A stretch of 64,000 bases of DNA from Mycobacterium sp. DL440 (GCF_011745145.1 NZ_CP050191.1:1205991-1269990); one strand, 5' to 3'. Numbered from the stretch's first letter, positions 35,310-43,387 are shown. Program-made: numbers and translations. The notes: generated by a model from the sequence alone, not told the origin.

Positions 35310-35333
35310 TCAGACCGACCCCCCGCTGTGGGT
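35292..35333 (+). promoter_or_regulatory. Attenuator-like hairpins after the leader peptide
   Basis: ACCCGCAGCGGGG at 35292-35304 pairs with CCCCGCTGTGGGT at 35321-35333 (13 pairs, one wobble). Inside it, GGTCTGATCAGACC at 35303-35316 is a perfect 14-base palindrome that shares bases with the larger stem, so the two folds compete. The leader stop codon lies in the region. The layout fits transcription attenuation by translation of the leader. Confidence 0.6.
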
Positions 35334-35381
35334 CGTTCGCTACTTCGTCGGTCACTTCCTCTAATCAGAGAAGCCCGGCAC

Positions 35382-35876
35382 ATGTATCTCACTTCACCAG
35401 CACCGCAATCGGGTGATCCGATGTCATTTTCGGCCCACTTTTCCACCCCGTTGCCGCGCGGCCTGCGCGACGCGGGCGAATCGACGTCCTGGGAGCAGTT
35501 CTTGGGCGAATACGCGGCCGGCCCCGGAGCGTTGAAACTGGGCCAGTGGACCTGCACCGATACGGAGCGTTCAGCCAGCAGGCTGGGGCCGCAGGCTCGC
35601 CACTACCAGGCCACATTGGCCCTGGGCGACACCATCAGTACCTTGACCGCGGCCGCCAGCGGACCCGTCGCCGCACTGACCGAGATGCTCTACGCGCGGG
35701 GGATCACGGTCGAGACGATGTCGTTTCACCAGCTGCCCACCGGCGGTCGGACCGCGACTTTCATCGAAGGCTGCGACGGCCTGCACAGCGAGTGGGCCAT
35801 GGGGCTCGCCGATGATCCGGAGCAGTCGGCGCTGTACGCGGTGATCGCCTGCGCCAATCGGCTGATGGCGGCTTGA
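35382..35876 (+). CDS. Stand-alone LeuA allosteric (dimerisation) domain protein
   Basis: About 164 residues (151 if the ATG at 35421 is used). The sequence matches the C-terminal regulatory domain of 2-isopropylmalate synthase: WEQFLGEYAAGPGALKLG resembles the linker, HYQATLALGD and AAASGPVAALTEMLYARGIT the first beta-alpha unit, and SALYAVIACANRLM the final helix. There is no catalytic TIM barrel. In LeuA this domain binds leucine for feedback inhibition. A separate copy might sense leucine or pair with LeuA in trans (inference). It lies behind a leader peptide and attenuator and ends at a family B hairpin. Confidence 0.78.
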   Translation: MYLTSPAPQSGDPMSFSAHFSTPLPRGLRDAGESTSWEQFLGEYAAGPGALKLGQWTCTDTERSASRLGPQARHYQATLALGDTISTLTAAASGPVAALTEMLYARGITVETMSFHQLPTGGRTATFIEGCDGLHSEWAMGLADDPEQSALYAVIACANRLMAA

Positions 35877-35895
35877 CCGCGGCCTCACCGCGCCG

Positions 35896-35946
35896 AATGG
35901 CAGTTGTGGCACGCAAATTCCAGGAACGCGTGCCACAACTGGCCAC
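35896..35946. repeat. Hairpin repeat family B, copy B1
   Basis: CAGTTGTGGCACGC at 35901-35914 pairs perfectly with 35928-35941; flanking AATGG and CCA extend it. It lies between the convergent LeuA-domain gene (end 35876) and cyp136 (end 35962). Related copies are at 46031 and 47912. Confidence 0.75.
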
Positions 35947-35961
35947 TGGGCCTCGAATCGC

Positions 35962-37443
35962 TCAGTGCAGCGGGCGCAGCACGATCGGCATGCCGTCGAT
36001 CGGTACCGGCATGCCGCCGTAGTCGTAGCTCGGCTGGTAATCCGGGCTGGCGAGCTCCAGCTTGTAGCGGCGCAGCAGCCGGTGCATCACGGTCTTGATC
36101 TCCAACTGCCCGAAAACCATGCCGATGCACTTGTGCGCGCCACCACCGAACGGGGCGAACGCGTAGCGGTGACGCTTGTGCTCGCTGCGCGGCTCGGCGA
36201 AACGATCGGGGTCGAACTTGTCCGGGTCGGTCCACAATTCCGGCAGCCGGTGGTTGATCGAAGGCCACGTCACCACGCTCGTCCCGGCCGGGATGAAGTA
36301 GCCCAGCAGTTCGGTGTCGCGCACCGCTTGGCGGAAGTTGAACGGCAGCGGCGTCATCATCCGCAGTGACTCGTTGATCACCAGGTCGTAGGTTTCCAAC
36401 TTGTCCAGGGACTCGAAGTCCAGCGGGCCGTCGCCGATCCGCGCGGAGTCCTCGCGCAGCCGTTCCTGCCACTCCGGATTGGCCGCCAGGTGATAGCACA
36501 TCGTCGTCATCGTCGAGGTCGACGTGTCGTGGGCGGCCATCATCAGGAAGATCATGTGGCTGATGATCTGGTCGTCGGTGAAGGACTGCCCGTCCTCATC
36601 GGCGGAATGGCACAGCACGCTGAACATGTCGGTGCTCTCCGACTGCCGCTTCTCGCCGATGCGGCTGGCGAAGTAATCCTCGAGGGTCTTGCGGGCCTGG
36701 ATGCCCCGCCACCACTTCAGCGGCGGCACCGGAGTACGCACGATCGCGTTGCCCGCCCGCGTGGTCGTGGTGAACGCGTTGTTGACCGTGGTGACCAGTG
36801 CCCGGTCGGTGCCGGCCGGTACCCCCATGAACACCTCGGAGGCAATGTCGAGCGTGAGCTCCTTCATTGCCGGGTGCAGGAGGAAACGCGGGTCGTTGGC
36901 CACCCAGTCATTGGCCAGCACGCTCGAGGCGACCGAATCGATGTGCGAGATGTAACCGGTGAGCCGGGTGCGAGTGAACGCCTCCTGCATGATCCGCCGG
37001 TGGAACATGTGCTCGTCGAAGTCGAGCAACATCAGGCCGCCTTCGAAGAACGGGCCGATCACCGGATCCCAGGCGCGCTGCGAGAAATCCTTGTTGCGGT
37101 TGGAGAAGACCGCCTGCGTCGCGTCGGGACCCAGCGCCATCACCGACGAAAGGGCAGGGGACTGCGCGAAGTAAATCGGGCCGTGCTTGCGGTACAACTC
37201 CAGGATGAAGTCGGGGCCGCCACGGAAGATCTCGATCATGTGGCCGATGATCGGCAACCCGGAGTCGCCGCTGATCGGCTTGAGCCCGCTGCCCGCCGGA
37301 GGCTCGGCGAAGACGAACTGGTCCCAGTCCTTGGCCTTGAGACGCTTTTCCAGCGCACCCATGCCCGGCAGCGTGTTGGGCGTCGGGGTGAACCGGCGCT
37401 TGGCCTGATCGAGCAGGTACTGCGGGGTGCTGATGGTTGTCAT
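35962..37443 (-). CDS. cyp136: Cytochrome P450 CYP136 ortholog
   Basis: A 493-residue P450 of the longer eukaryote-like type. The I-helix has MMAAHDTST, the K-helix NESLRMM the ExxR pair, and FAPFGGGAHKCIG the heme loop with Cys439. Length and position next to TetR, SDR and dinB2 match M. tuberculosis CYP136 (Rv3059). Its function is unknown. The ATG at 37443 follows AGGAGCGGCCC. It is divergent from the TetR gene at 37572, with a perfect palindrome between them. Confidence 0.9.
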   Translation of the reverse strand: MTTISTPQYLLDQAKRRFTPTPNTLPGMGALEKRLKAKDWDQFVFAEPPAGSGLKPISGDSGLPIIGHMIEIFRGGPDFILELYRKHGPIYFAQSPALSSVMALGPDATQAVFSNRNKDFSQRAWDPVIGPFFEGGLMLLDFDEHMFHRRIMQEAFTRTRLTGYISHIDSVASSVLANDWVANDPRFLLHPAMKELTLDIASEVFMGVPAGTDRALVTTVNNAFTTTTRAGNAIVRTPVPPLKWWRGIQARKTLEDYFASRIGEKRQSESTDMFSVLCHSADEDGQSFTDDQIISHMIFLMMAAHDTSTSTMTTMCYHLAANPEWQERLREDSARIGDGPLDFESLDKLETYDLVINESLRMMTPLPFNFRQAVRDTELLGYFIPAGTSVVTWPSINHRLPELWTDPDKFDPDRFAEPRSEHKRHRYAFAPFGGGAHKCIGMVFGQLEIKTVMHRLLRRYKLELASPDYQPSYDYGGMPVPIDGMPIVLRPLH

Positions 37444-37515
37444 GGGCCGCTCCTGACCAACAAAGTCCGACGAAGTGTGGTCGATGTCACCACTTGAGGC
37501 CATCCTGACTGCCAG

Positions 37516-37533
37516 ACTTGACGCATGTCAAGT
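37516..37533. promoter_or_regulatory. Palindromic operator between cyp136 and TetR
   Basis: ACTTGAC, GCAT, GTCAAGT: perfect 7-base arms around four bases. It lies 39 bases before the TetR start and about 73 bases before cyp136, so it probably mediates auto-repression and P450 control. Confidence 0.75.
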
Positions 37534-37571
37534 TTTGAACTGGCGCGTCGCGAGTGCAAAGGTCTAATGCC

Positions 37572-38225
37572 ATGACAGCCGAATCGATCCCGGGGAGCAG
37601 CAATGACTCCACCGGGCGTCCGCAGGCCCGACGAAGCCGGGGTGACCGGCAACGCGACGCCATCGTGACGGCTGTGCGGGACCTGCTCGAAGAGCACTCG
37701 TTCGCCGATTTGTCGGTGAGCACCATCAGCGAGCGTGCCGGGGTAGCCCGGTCGGGCTTCTACTTCTACTTCGACTCGAAGTACGCGGTGCTGGCCGTGA
37801 TCGTGTCGGACGCGATGGAACAACTCGCCACCTTGACGCACAACTATGCGCCCCGAGTCGCCGGTGAGACCCCCGCGGCCTTCGCCAAGCGGATGGTCGG
37901 CAGTGCGGCAACCGTCTTCGCCACCAACGACCCGATCATGTCAGCCTGCACCGTCGCGCAGAACACCGACGCGCAGATCCGGGAACTGATGAACGATTAC
38001 GAGGACGCCGTGATCGGCCAGATCGTCGGCCTCGTCGAGCAGGACCAGGGCGCGCAGCCGATCAGCGATGACATACCCGCGCTGGTGCGGATGCTGGTGG
38101 CGACGACGGCGATGACGCTGTCGCACGATTCAGCTTTCGTCGGGCGGGGCACCGATCCGGCACGTGCACTCGACGTGGTGGAGCGACTGTGGCTCAACGC
38201 ACTGTGGGGTGGCCAGGCGGGGTAG
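37572..38225 (+). CDS. TetR/AcrR family transcriptional regulator (Rv3058c-like)
   Basis: A 217-residue regulator: RQRDAIVTAVRDLLEEHSFA, then ISERAGVARSGFYFYFDSK gives a clear helix-turn-helix. By length and order it is the ortholog of Rv3058c. It lies divergent from cyp136 and directly before an SDR gene (23-base gap), so it probably controls both through the palindrome at 37516-37533. The ligand is unknown. Confidence 0.9.
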   Translation: MTAESIPGSSNDSTGRPQARRSRGDRQRDAIVTAVRDLLEEHSFADLSVSTISERAGVARSGFYFYFDSKYAVLAVIVSDAMEQLATLTHNYAPRVAGETPAAFAKRMVGSAATVFATNDPIMSACTVAQNTDAQIRELMNDYEDAVIGQIVGLVEQDQGAQPISDDIPALVRMLVATTAMTLSHDSAFVGRGTDPARALDVVERLWLNALWGGQAG

Positions 38226-38247
38226 CGCCACAGGTAAGGTCACCCCC

Positions 38248-39141
38248 ATGGGGAGCGATACCGCGGGTAACGTCCGGGCGAGTCGTCGAGAGTACTTCCA
38301 GGGAAAAAAGTGCTTGATCACGGGCGCGGCCAGCGGCATCGGCCGCGCCACCGCCCTCGCGCTCGCGGCTCAAGGCGCTGAGCTGTATCTGACCGACCGG
38401 GACGAAGTGGGACTGGCCCAGACCGTCGCCGACGCCAAGGCGCTCGGCGCCGACGTGCCCGCCCACCGGACGCTCGACATCTCCGACTATGACCAGGTGG
38501 CGGCCTTCGCTGCTGACGTCCACGCGGCACATTCGTCGATGGACGTGGTGATGAACATCGCCGGGGTGTCAGCTTGGGGGACTGTCGACCAACTCACCCA
38601 TCAACACTGGCGCTCGATGATCGACGTCAACCTGATGGGCCCGATCCACGTGATCGAGACCTTCCTGCCGCCGATGGTGCAGGCCCGCCGCGGTGGGCAC
38701 CTGGTGAATGTGTCCTCGGCCGCGGGCATCGTCGCGCTGCCCTGGCATAGCGCCTACAGCGCCAGCAAGTACGGGCTGCGCGGACTGAGTGAAGTGCTGC
38801 GCTTCGACCTGGCGCGTCACCGCATCGGGGTTTCGGTAGTGGTGCCCGGCGCGGTGAAAACCGGTCTGGTGCAGACGGTTCAGATCGCCGGCGTGGATCG
38901 GGATGATCCGAACGTGCAGAAGTGGGTGGACCGGTTCGCCGGCCACGCCATCTCGGCAGAGAAGGCCGCCGACAAGATCCTGGCCGGGATGCGCCGCAAC
39001 CGATTTCTGATCTACACCTCGGTCGACATCCGTGCGCTGTATGCCTTCAAACGGGTGGCGTGGTGGCCCTACAGTGTGGCCATGCGCCAGGTCAACGTGC
39101 TGTTCAGCCGGGCGTTGCGGCCGAAAACCGCGCAGCGCTAG
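38248..39141 (+). CDS. Short-chain dehydrogenase (Rv3057c-like)
   Basis: A 297-residue SDR with ITGAASGIGRATALALAAQG, MNIAGVSAWG, and the active site VSSAAGIVALPWHSAYSASK. A C-terminal extension of about 60 residues (FLIYTSVDIRALYAFKR) resembles membrane-associated SDRs. It follows the TetR gene and is likely co-transcribed with it; gene order matches Rv3057c. Its TAG and the TAG of the convergent ATPase share the palindrome CTAG. Confidence 0.9.
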   Translation: MGSDTAGNVRASRREYFQGKKCLITGAASGIGRATALALAAQGAELYLTDRDEVGLAQTVADAKALGADVPAHRTLDISDYDQVAAFAADVHAAHSSMDVVMNIAGVSAWGTVDQLTHQHWRSMIDVNLMGPIHVIETFLPPMVQARRGGHLVNVSSAAGIVALPWHSAYSASKYGLRGLSEVLRFDLARHRIGVSVVVPGAVKTGLVQTVQIAGVDRDDPNVQKWVDRFAGHAISAEKAADKILAGMRRNRFLIYTSVDIRALYAFKRVAWWPYSVAMRQVNVLFSRALRPKTAQR

Positions 39142-40316
39142 CGTTTTCCCCAGTGCCACGACGGTGTGTTGAGCATGCCGAACCCCTCCACCTTCGTCTC
39201 GCCCCATTGCTTGTAGAGCTCCACCTCGATCGCGGTGCCGGGTTGCTCGTCGGCCGCCGGGGTGGTCTCCAGGAAGTCCAGCAGCGCACGCGAATGCGTT
39301 ACCACCAGTACCTGGGACTGCTTGGCGGCCGTGCGGATCAGGCAGGCCAGCGGCCGGACCAAATCGGGGTGTAACGAGGTCTCGGGCTCGTTGAGCACCA
39401 TGAGGGACGGCGGACGCGGGCTGGCCAGCGCCGTTGCCCAGAGTAGGAAACGCAGTGTGCCGTCGGACAATTCGGCCGCCCGCAACGGTCGCAGCATGCC
39501 GCGCTGACGCAAGTGCAGATCGAACAGACCGTCGTTGACCGCCACCGAGATGGTGGCGCCGTCAAACGCCTCGGCCACCGCGCGGGCCAGATCGTCGAAG
39601 GTCGTTTCGATGATTGTCTGCACCGCCGCAGCCAGATCGGAGCCGTCGTCGGAGAGCACCGGGGTACGGGTTCCGACATGGGGTTGCCGGGCCGGTGCAC
39701 CGGCGTCGACCCGGAACCCGTCGTAGAACCGCCAGTCGCGTAGCCGGTCGGAGACCGCGGAGAGTTCCGGAAGCGCGTCCGGGTGGGCGTACTCGGCGAG
39801 CACGCTGCGGTAGGAGGGCAGCGAACGGGTCACCTCGTCGAAACCCCGGCCGGATTGCGCGGCGACCTCGGCGTATTCGCGGGTGCGATGCACCAGCGTC
39901 GACGCTGGGCGCAACACCGGTCCGGCGAACACCACTTCCCGTTTGATCTCGGGGTCCTGGGCGAATGCCGACGGCTCACCGCCGGACCCGGCCATCTGCG
40001 GCAGGCCCAGATCCACCAGGTAACCGAAATCGTCTGCGGAGAAACCGAGTTCGAGCGATACCGGTCGGGTCCGGACCGTGCCCTGGGTCTGCCCGTTCGG
40101 CTGCTCGGGGCCCGCCCACAAGACTGACTGCAGGCCACCCTCGCGGGCCAGTGAGCCGATGACCTGGCCGCGCCCGCAGTCCGCCAGCAGCCGAAGTGCC
40201 CGGTAGATCGACGACTTGCCGGAGCCGTTGGCGCCGGTGACCACGGTGAGTTCGGCCAACGGCAGGATCACCTCCCGCAGCGAGCGGTAACCCCGGATCG
40301 CGATGGTCTGCAGCAT
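39138..40316 (-). CDS. AAA-type predicted ATPase (OLD/RecF-like)
   Basis: A 392-residue ATPase. The Walker A loop VVTGANGSGKSSIYRALRLL is near residue 25, ELSDGTLRFLLW is an ABC-type signature, and SLMVLNEPETSLHPDLV the Walker B with H-loop VVTHSRALLDFL. This single-domain architecture (COG4637-like) is seen in predicted DNA-associated ATPases. It starts 10 bases after dinB2 on the same strand, so it is the third gene of a TetR-dinB2-ATPase operon. A role in DNA damage tolerance is suggested only by position. Confidence 0.85.
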   Translation of the reverse strand: MLQTIAIRGYRSLREVILPLAELTVVTGANGSGKSSIYRALRLLADCGRGQVIGSLAREGGLQSVLWAGPEQPNGQTQGTVRTRPVSLELGFSADDFGYLVDLGLPQMAGSGGEPSAFAQDPEIKREVVFAGPVLRPASTLVHRTREYAEVAAQSGRGFDEVTRSLPSYRSVLAEYAHPDALPELSAVSDRLRDWRFYDGFRVDAGAPARQPHVGTRTPVLSDDGSDLAAAVQTIIETTFDDLARAVAEAFDGATISVAVNDGLFDLHLRQRGMLRPLRAAELSDGTLRFLLWATALASPRPPSLMVLNEPETSLHPDLVRPLACLIRTAAKQSQVLVVTHSRALLDFLETTPAADEQPGTAIEVELYKQWGETKVEGFGMLNTPSWHWGKR

Positions 40317-40326
40317 GGTGTCGAGG

Positions 40327-41403
40327 TTATTGGTGGGGCCCGACAATTGGGGCAGTCCGATGGTCGGATTTTCTGTCATCCATCGAGAGCTCCAGACGAA
40401 CCCCGAGCAGTCGGATCGGTCGATCCAGGTCGAACTGATCGAACACGGCCAGCGCGGTCTCGGTGATGACACCCGCGTCGGTGCTCGGCGAACTCAGCTT
40501 GCGGATCTTGGTGCGGGTGTAGAAGGTGCTGGTGCGCACCGTGACCGCCACCCGGGTGACGATTCGGCCCTGTTCGACCACCTCGTCGAGGGTCCGTCGG
40601 GTCAGTTCGCGGATCGCGTCGTCCATCTCGCCGCGGTCGGTGAGGTCGGTGGCGAAGGTGACGACGTGACTGCGTGAGCGCGGAATCCAGGGCTCGGAGC
40701 TCACCTCGGTGTCGCCGCCGCCCTTGGCCAGCAACAGGATCCACAGCCCGGTACTCGGCCCGAAGGCCGAAGTGAGCACGGTGGCATCGGTGGCGGCCAG
40801 ATCGGCGACCGTGGTGATGCCCAGCGTGGCAAGCTTTTTGGTGGTCTTGGGTCCGATGCCCCACAGCGCATCGGTCGGACGGTCACCCATCACCGACATC
40901 CAATTGGTCTCGGTGAGCAGGTAGACGCCCGCGGGCTTGGCCAGCCCGGTCGCGACCTTGGCGCGCTGTTTGTTGTCGCTGATGCCCACCGAGCAGGACA
41001 ACCCGGTCTCGGCGGCGATCACGGTGCGGATGCGTTCGGCCAACTCAACCGGATCGTCCACCTCCGCGCCCAGGTAGGCCTCGTCCCAGCCCCAAACCTC
41101 CAGCGGATGGCCGAGATCGCGCAGCAGACCCATCACCTGTTCGGAAGCCTGGTCGTAGGTGTCCGGGTCCGACGGCAGGAACGTGGCGTCGGGGCATTTG
41201 CGTGCGGCCGCGCGCAGTGGCATCCCGGCGTGTACCCCGAACTCACGCGCCTCGTACGACGCGCAGGTGACCACCTTGCGGGGTTCGCCTGGATCGCCGC
41301 TGCCGCCGACGATGACGGGCAGGCCCTGCAGTTCGGGGTGGCGCCGCAACTCGACCGAGGCCAGGAACTGGTCCAGGTCGACATGCAGCACCCAGGCGGT
41401 CAT
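40327..41403 (-). CDS. dinB2: Y-family DNA polymerase DinB2 (DinP)
   Basis: A 358-residue translesion polymerase. VLHVDLDQFLASVE at the N-terminus holds the first catalytic aspartate (D9), GWDEAYLGAEVD the second acidic pair, and WGIGPKTTKKLATLGI the helix-hairpin-helix. Residue 14 is Leu where most Y-polymerases have an aromatic steric gate; this fits mycobacterial DinB2, known to accept ribonucleotides. By order it is Rv3056. It lies between a TetR gene (4-base gap) and the ATPase gene, probably one operon. Confidence 0.92.
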   Translation of the reverse strand: MTAWVLHVDLDQFLASVELRRHPELQGLPVIVGGSGDPGEPRKVVTCASYEAREFGVHAGMPLRAAARKCPDATFLPSDPDTYDQASEQVMGLLRDLGHPLEVWGWDEAYLGAEVDDPVELAERIRTVIAAETGLSCSVGISDNKQRAKVATGLAKPAGVYLLTETNWMSVMGDRPTDALWGIGPKTTKKLATLGITTVADLAATDATVLTSAFGPSTGLWILLLAKGGGDTEVSSEPWIPRSRSHVVTFATDLTDRGEMDDAIRELTRRTLDEVVEQGRIVTRVAVTVRTSTFYTRTKIRKLSSPSTDAGVITETALAVFDQFDLDRPIRLLGVRLELSMDDRKSDHRTAPIVGPHQ

Positions 41404-41407
41404 GACG

Positions 41408-42013
41408 CTAGTGGCCGCACAACTTGCGGGCGGTGTCTTGCCATGCGGTGGACAGGTCATCGAGGTGTCGACCGAGGGACAGTTGGTGCGCGACGTAGTC
41501 GGGGTCGAGCAGTGCGATCAGGGCATCGGTCTGTGCGTCGAGATCGCCGGTGGTGCCGGCAGTTTGGAGCAGCATCCGGACGTGCGTGCGGTGCAGGGTG
41601 AATGGGCCGGTGTAACGCAGAGCGGGATCCCGGATGGCGTCGGACAACAGCGCCTGATGGCAGTGCACGAACCGCAGGCGGTCCGCGCCGTAGGCCAGCA
41701 GCCGGTCCAGCGGGGGCGCCCCGGGCCCCAGTGGGGGTGGGCCGAACATGAAGGAGTTCTGTTCGGCGGTCTCGTCCTCGTCGAGCAGTACCATCATCAG
41801 TCCGGCACGGCTACCAAATCGCCGGAACAAAGTTCCCTTGCCGACGCCGGCCTCAACCGCGATATCGTCGGTGCTGACCGCGTCGGGGCCGCGTTCGGCG
41901 ATGAGTCGACGTGCAGCGTCGAGGATCAAAGCGCGGTTGCGGGCGGCATCGCCGCGTTCCTGTGGCACCTGGTCGATGCCCATGAGCCGGGCCGAGCGGT
42001 CGGAGGCTGCCAC
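41408..42013 (-). CDS. TetR/AcrR family transcriptional regulator (Rv3055-like)
   Basis: A 201-residue TetR protein: ARNRALILDAARRLIAERGP, then DDIAVEAGVGKGTLFRRFGS as the helix-turn-helix. It is the first gene of the dinB2 operon and is divergent from an FMN reductase gene. A small inverted repeat at 42043-42056 lies in the shared promoter region. Gene order is as in M. tuberculosis (Rv3055-Rv3056). Confidence 0.9.
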   Translation of the reverse strand: MAASDRSARLMGIDQVPQERGDAARNRALILDAARRLIAERGPDAVSTDDIAVEAGVGKGTLFRRFGSRAGLMMVLLDEDETAEQNSFMFGPPPLGPGAPPLDRLLAYGADRLRFVHCHQALLSDAIRDPALRYTGPFTLHRTHVRMLLQTAGTTGDLDAQTDALIALLDPDYVAHQLSLGRHLDDLSTAWQDTARKLCGH

Positions 42014-42042
42014 AACTGCACTTTAACTCAGGCGGAATTAAT

Positions 42043-42056
42043 CGGACCACAGTCCG
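42043..42056. promoter_or_regulatory. Inverted repeat in the TetR-dinB2 / FMN-reductase promoter region
   Basis: CGGAC, CACA, GTCCG lies 30 bases before the TetR start and 47 before the FMN-reductase start. It is a possible TetR operator; the arms are short. Confidence 0.5.
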
Positions 42057-42102
42057 GTTGACTGTTGCGAGAATCGGGCGAGTCGAACAAGGGAGTGTGA
42101 AC

Positions 42103-42645
42103 ATGGCTGATACAAGGGTGTTGGTGTTGGTAGGGAGCTTGCGGGCGGCTTCGGTCAACCGACAGATTGCCGAACTGGCAGTGGAGCAGGCGCCCGATGG
42201 AGTCGAACTGCGCATCTTCGATCGGCTGGGGGAGCTGCCCTTCTATAACGAGGACATCGACACCGCCGAGGTGGCTGAGTCTGTGGTCGCCCTGCGGGCG
42301 GCGGCCGGTGAAGCGGACGCCGCGCTCGTCGTCACCCCCGAATACAACGGCAGCATCCCCGGTGTGTTGAAGAACGCCATCGATTGGCTGTCGCGGCCGT
42401 TCGGCAACGGCGCGCTCAAGGACAAGCCGCTGGCGGTGGTCGGGGCGGCGCTCGGGCAGTACGGCGGCGTTTGGGCACATGACGAGACTCGTAAGTCCTT
42501 CGGCATCGCCGGGCCGCGCGTGGTCGAAGATCTGAAGCTGTCGGTGCCGTCCAAGTCGCTCGACGGCAAGCACCCTAGGGAGAACGCCGAGGTGGCCGAA
42601 GCGTTACGTGACATTGTGGGCAAGCTCACAGTCGAGGTCGGCTGA
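42103..42645 (+). CDS. NADPH-dependent FMN reductase family protein (Rv3054c-like)
   Basis: A 180-residue flavodoxin-fold protein: VLVGSLRAASVNRQIAELAV is the phosphate loop, VVTPEYNGSIPGVLKNAIDW the hallmark of the NADPH-dependent FMN reductase (SsuE/ArsH-like) family. It reduces FMN or quinones. The ATG follows AAGGGAG. Gene order (next to nrdHIE) matches Rv3054c. Two hairpins follow its stop. Confidence 0.9.
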   Translation: MADTRVLVLVGSLRAASVNRQIAELAVEQAPDGVELRIFDRLGELPFYNEDIDTAEVAESVVALRAAAGEADAALVVTPEYNGSIPGVLKNAIDWLSRPFGNGALKDKPLAVVGAALGQYGGVWAHDETRKSFGIAGPRVVEDLKLSVPSKSLDGKHPRENAEVAEALRDIVGKLTVEVG

Positions 42646-42660
42646 GGGGTCGTCTTCGCG

Positions 42661-42729
42661 TTTTGCCGTTTCCGCCGATTTCCGGCAAAATCTTGCCGCC
42701 GGCTGGGTCATACCGACCCGGCCGGCGGC
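42661..42729 (+). terminator. Double hairpin terminator after the FMN reductase
   Basis: TTTTGCCG at 42661-42668 pairs with CGGCAAAA at 42683-42690. A stronger stem follows: GCCGCCGGCTGGGTC at 42695-42709 with its complement (one wobble) at 42715-42729, then a short T run. Together they isolate the nrd promoter. Confidence 0.75.
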
Positions 42730-42888
42730 TTTGCTATTGGGGGGTCGGCCGCTGTGTGTGAGGCCACCTTGTCGGTGGCTGGTGGTACATCTAGGGGCGC
42801 GGCGCGACACGGTCTGTCAAGTCGGGTACGACACGCCGCGAATGCGGTTGCTGGCAAGCTTACGACCTGGGAATTTCAGAAATGTTAT

Positions 42889-42904
42889 TCAGAACATGTT
42901 GTAT
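42889..42904. promoter_or_regulatory. NrdR box 1 upstream of nrdHIE
   Basis: The 16-mer TCAGAACATGTTGTAT is centred on the palindrome AACATGTT and matches the NrdR consensus (acaCwAtATaTwgtgt) at most informative positions. Its centre is exactly 32 bases from that of box 2, the spacing usual for NrdR. Confidence 0.65.
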
Positions 42905-42920
42905 GGCCTCGAACTGTCGG

Positions 42921-42936
42921 CCACTAGGTGTAGTGT
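42921..42936. promoter_or_regulatory. NrdR box 2 upstream of nrdHIE
   Basis: CCACTAGGTGTAGTGT has CACTA and TAGTG arms and fits the NrdR consensus closely. With box 1 it forms the paired arrangement by which NrdR represses ribonucleotide reductase genes when dATP/ATP state allows. Confidence 0.75.
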
Positions 42937-43147
42937 CTGTGAGACCGACAGGCCACCACGGTTCGGGAGCCAGCCGGAGCGTAGCGAATCCGGCCGAGTC
43001 GGTTTCAGGACCAGCCGGAGAGCGGCTTCGACCGACAGGAATTTTGGCGGCCCGAAGGTCGCTGAACTTAAGCGAAACGTAAGACCCCATCAGTTGCCAG
43101 TCACCTGTCTAGTTTTTTCACTTTCCGCAAGAGGAGCCGTACCGAAG

Positions 43148-43387
43148 ATGACCGTCACCGTGTACACCAAGCCCGCATGCGTGCAGTGCAACGCCACCTA
43201 CAAGGCGTTGGAAAAGCAGGGCATCGCGTTCGAGAAGGTCGACATCACCCTCGACAGCGAGGCCCGTGACTACGTCATGGCGCTCGGCTACCTGCAGGCC
43301 CCGGTTGTGGTGGCCGGCAACGACCACTGGTCGGGCTTTCGTCCCGATCGGATCAAGGCGCTGAGCACGGTCGCGGCGACGGCGTAA
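43148..43387 (+). CDS. nrdH: Glutaredoxin-like protein NrdH
   Basis: A 79-residue redoxin: [20 protein letters not shown] carries the CVQC redox motif, and the C-terminal [12 protein letters not shown] is the NrdH signature. It reduces class Ib ribonucleotide reductase using thioredoxin reductase. It is the first gene of nrdH-nrdI-nrdE, 38 bases before nrdI. The ATG at 43148 was chosen because the upstream in-frame extension lies in the regulatory region. Confidence 0.95.
   Translation: MTVTVYTKPACVQCNATYKALEKQGIAFEKVDITLDSEARDYVMALGYLQAPVVVAGNDHWSGFRPDRIKALSTVAATA

Larger units (their letters stand above)
42730..43147 (+). promoter_or_regulatory. Long regulatory region and 5' leader of nrdHIE
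   Basis: No gene is seen in these 418 bases. They contain a small hairpin with GCCACC and GGTGGC arms near 42765, the two NrdR boxes at 42889 and 42921, and downstream repeats of CCAGCCGGAG (near 42971 and 43010). The promoter is presumably near the boxes, leaving an untranslated leader of perhaps 200 bases. No cobalamin-riboswitch core was found in it. Confidence 0.6.

Noticed and set aside
37516..37533. KstR2-type site before cyp136 (CTTG and CAAG present)
   Set aside because: The order is CTTG then CAAG, the reverse of the KstR2 half-site order, and a TetR gene lies directly beside it.
42008..42024. Fourth family B hairpin near the TetR-dinB2 promoter
   Set aside because: Only one arm-like stretch (GCCACAACTG) is present, with no complementary partner.
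42937..43147. Cobalamin riboswitch before nrdH
   Set aside because: The leader has repeated GC-rich segments, but the B12-box and the typical conserved core were not found; NrdR boxes explain regulation better.
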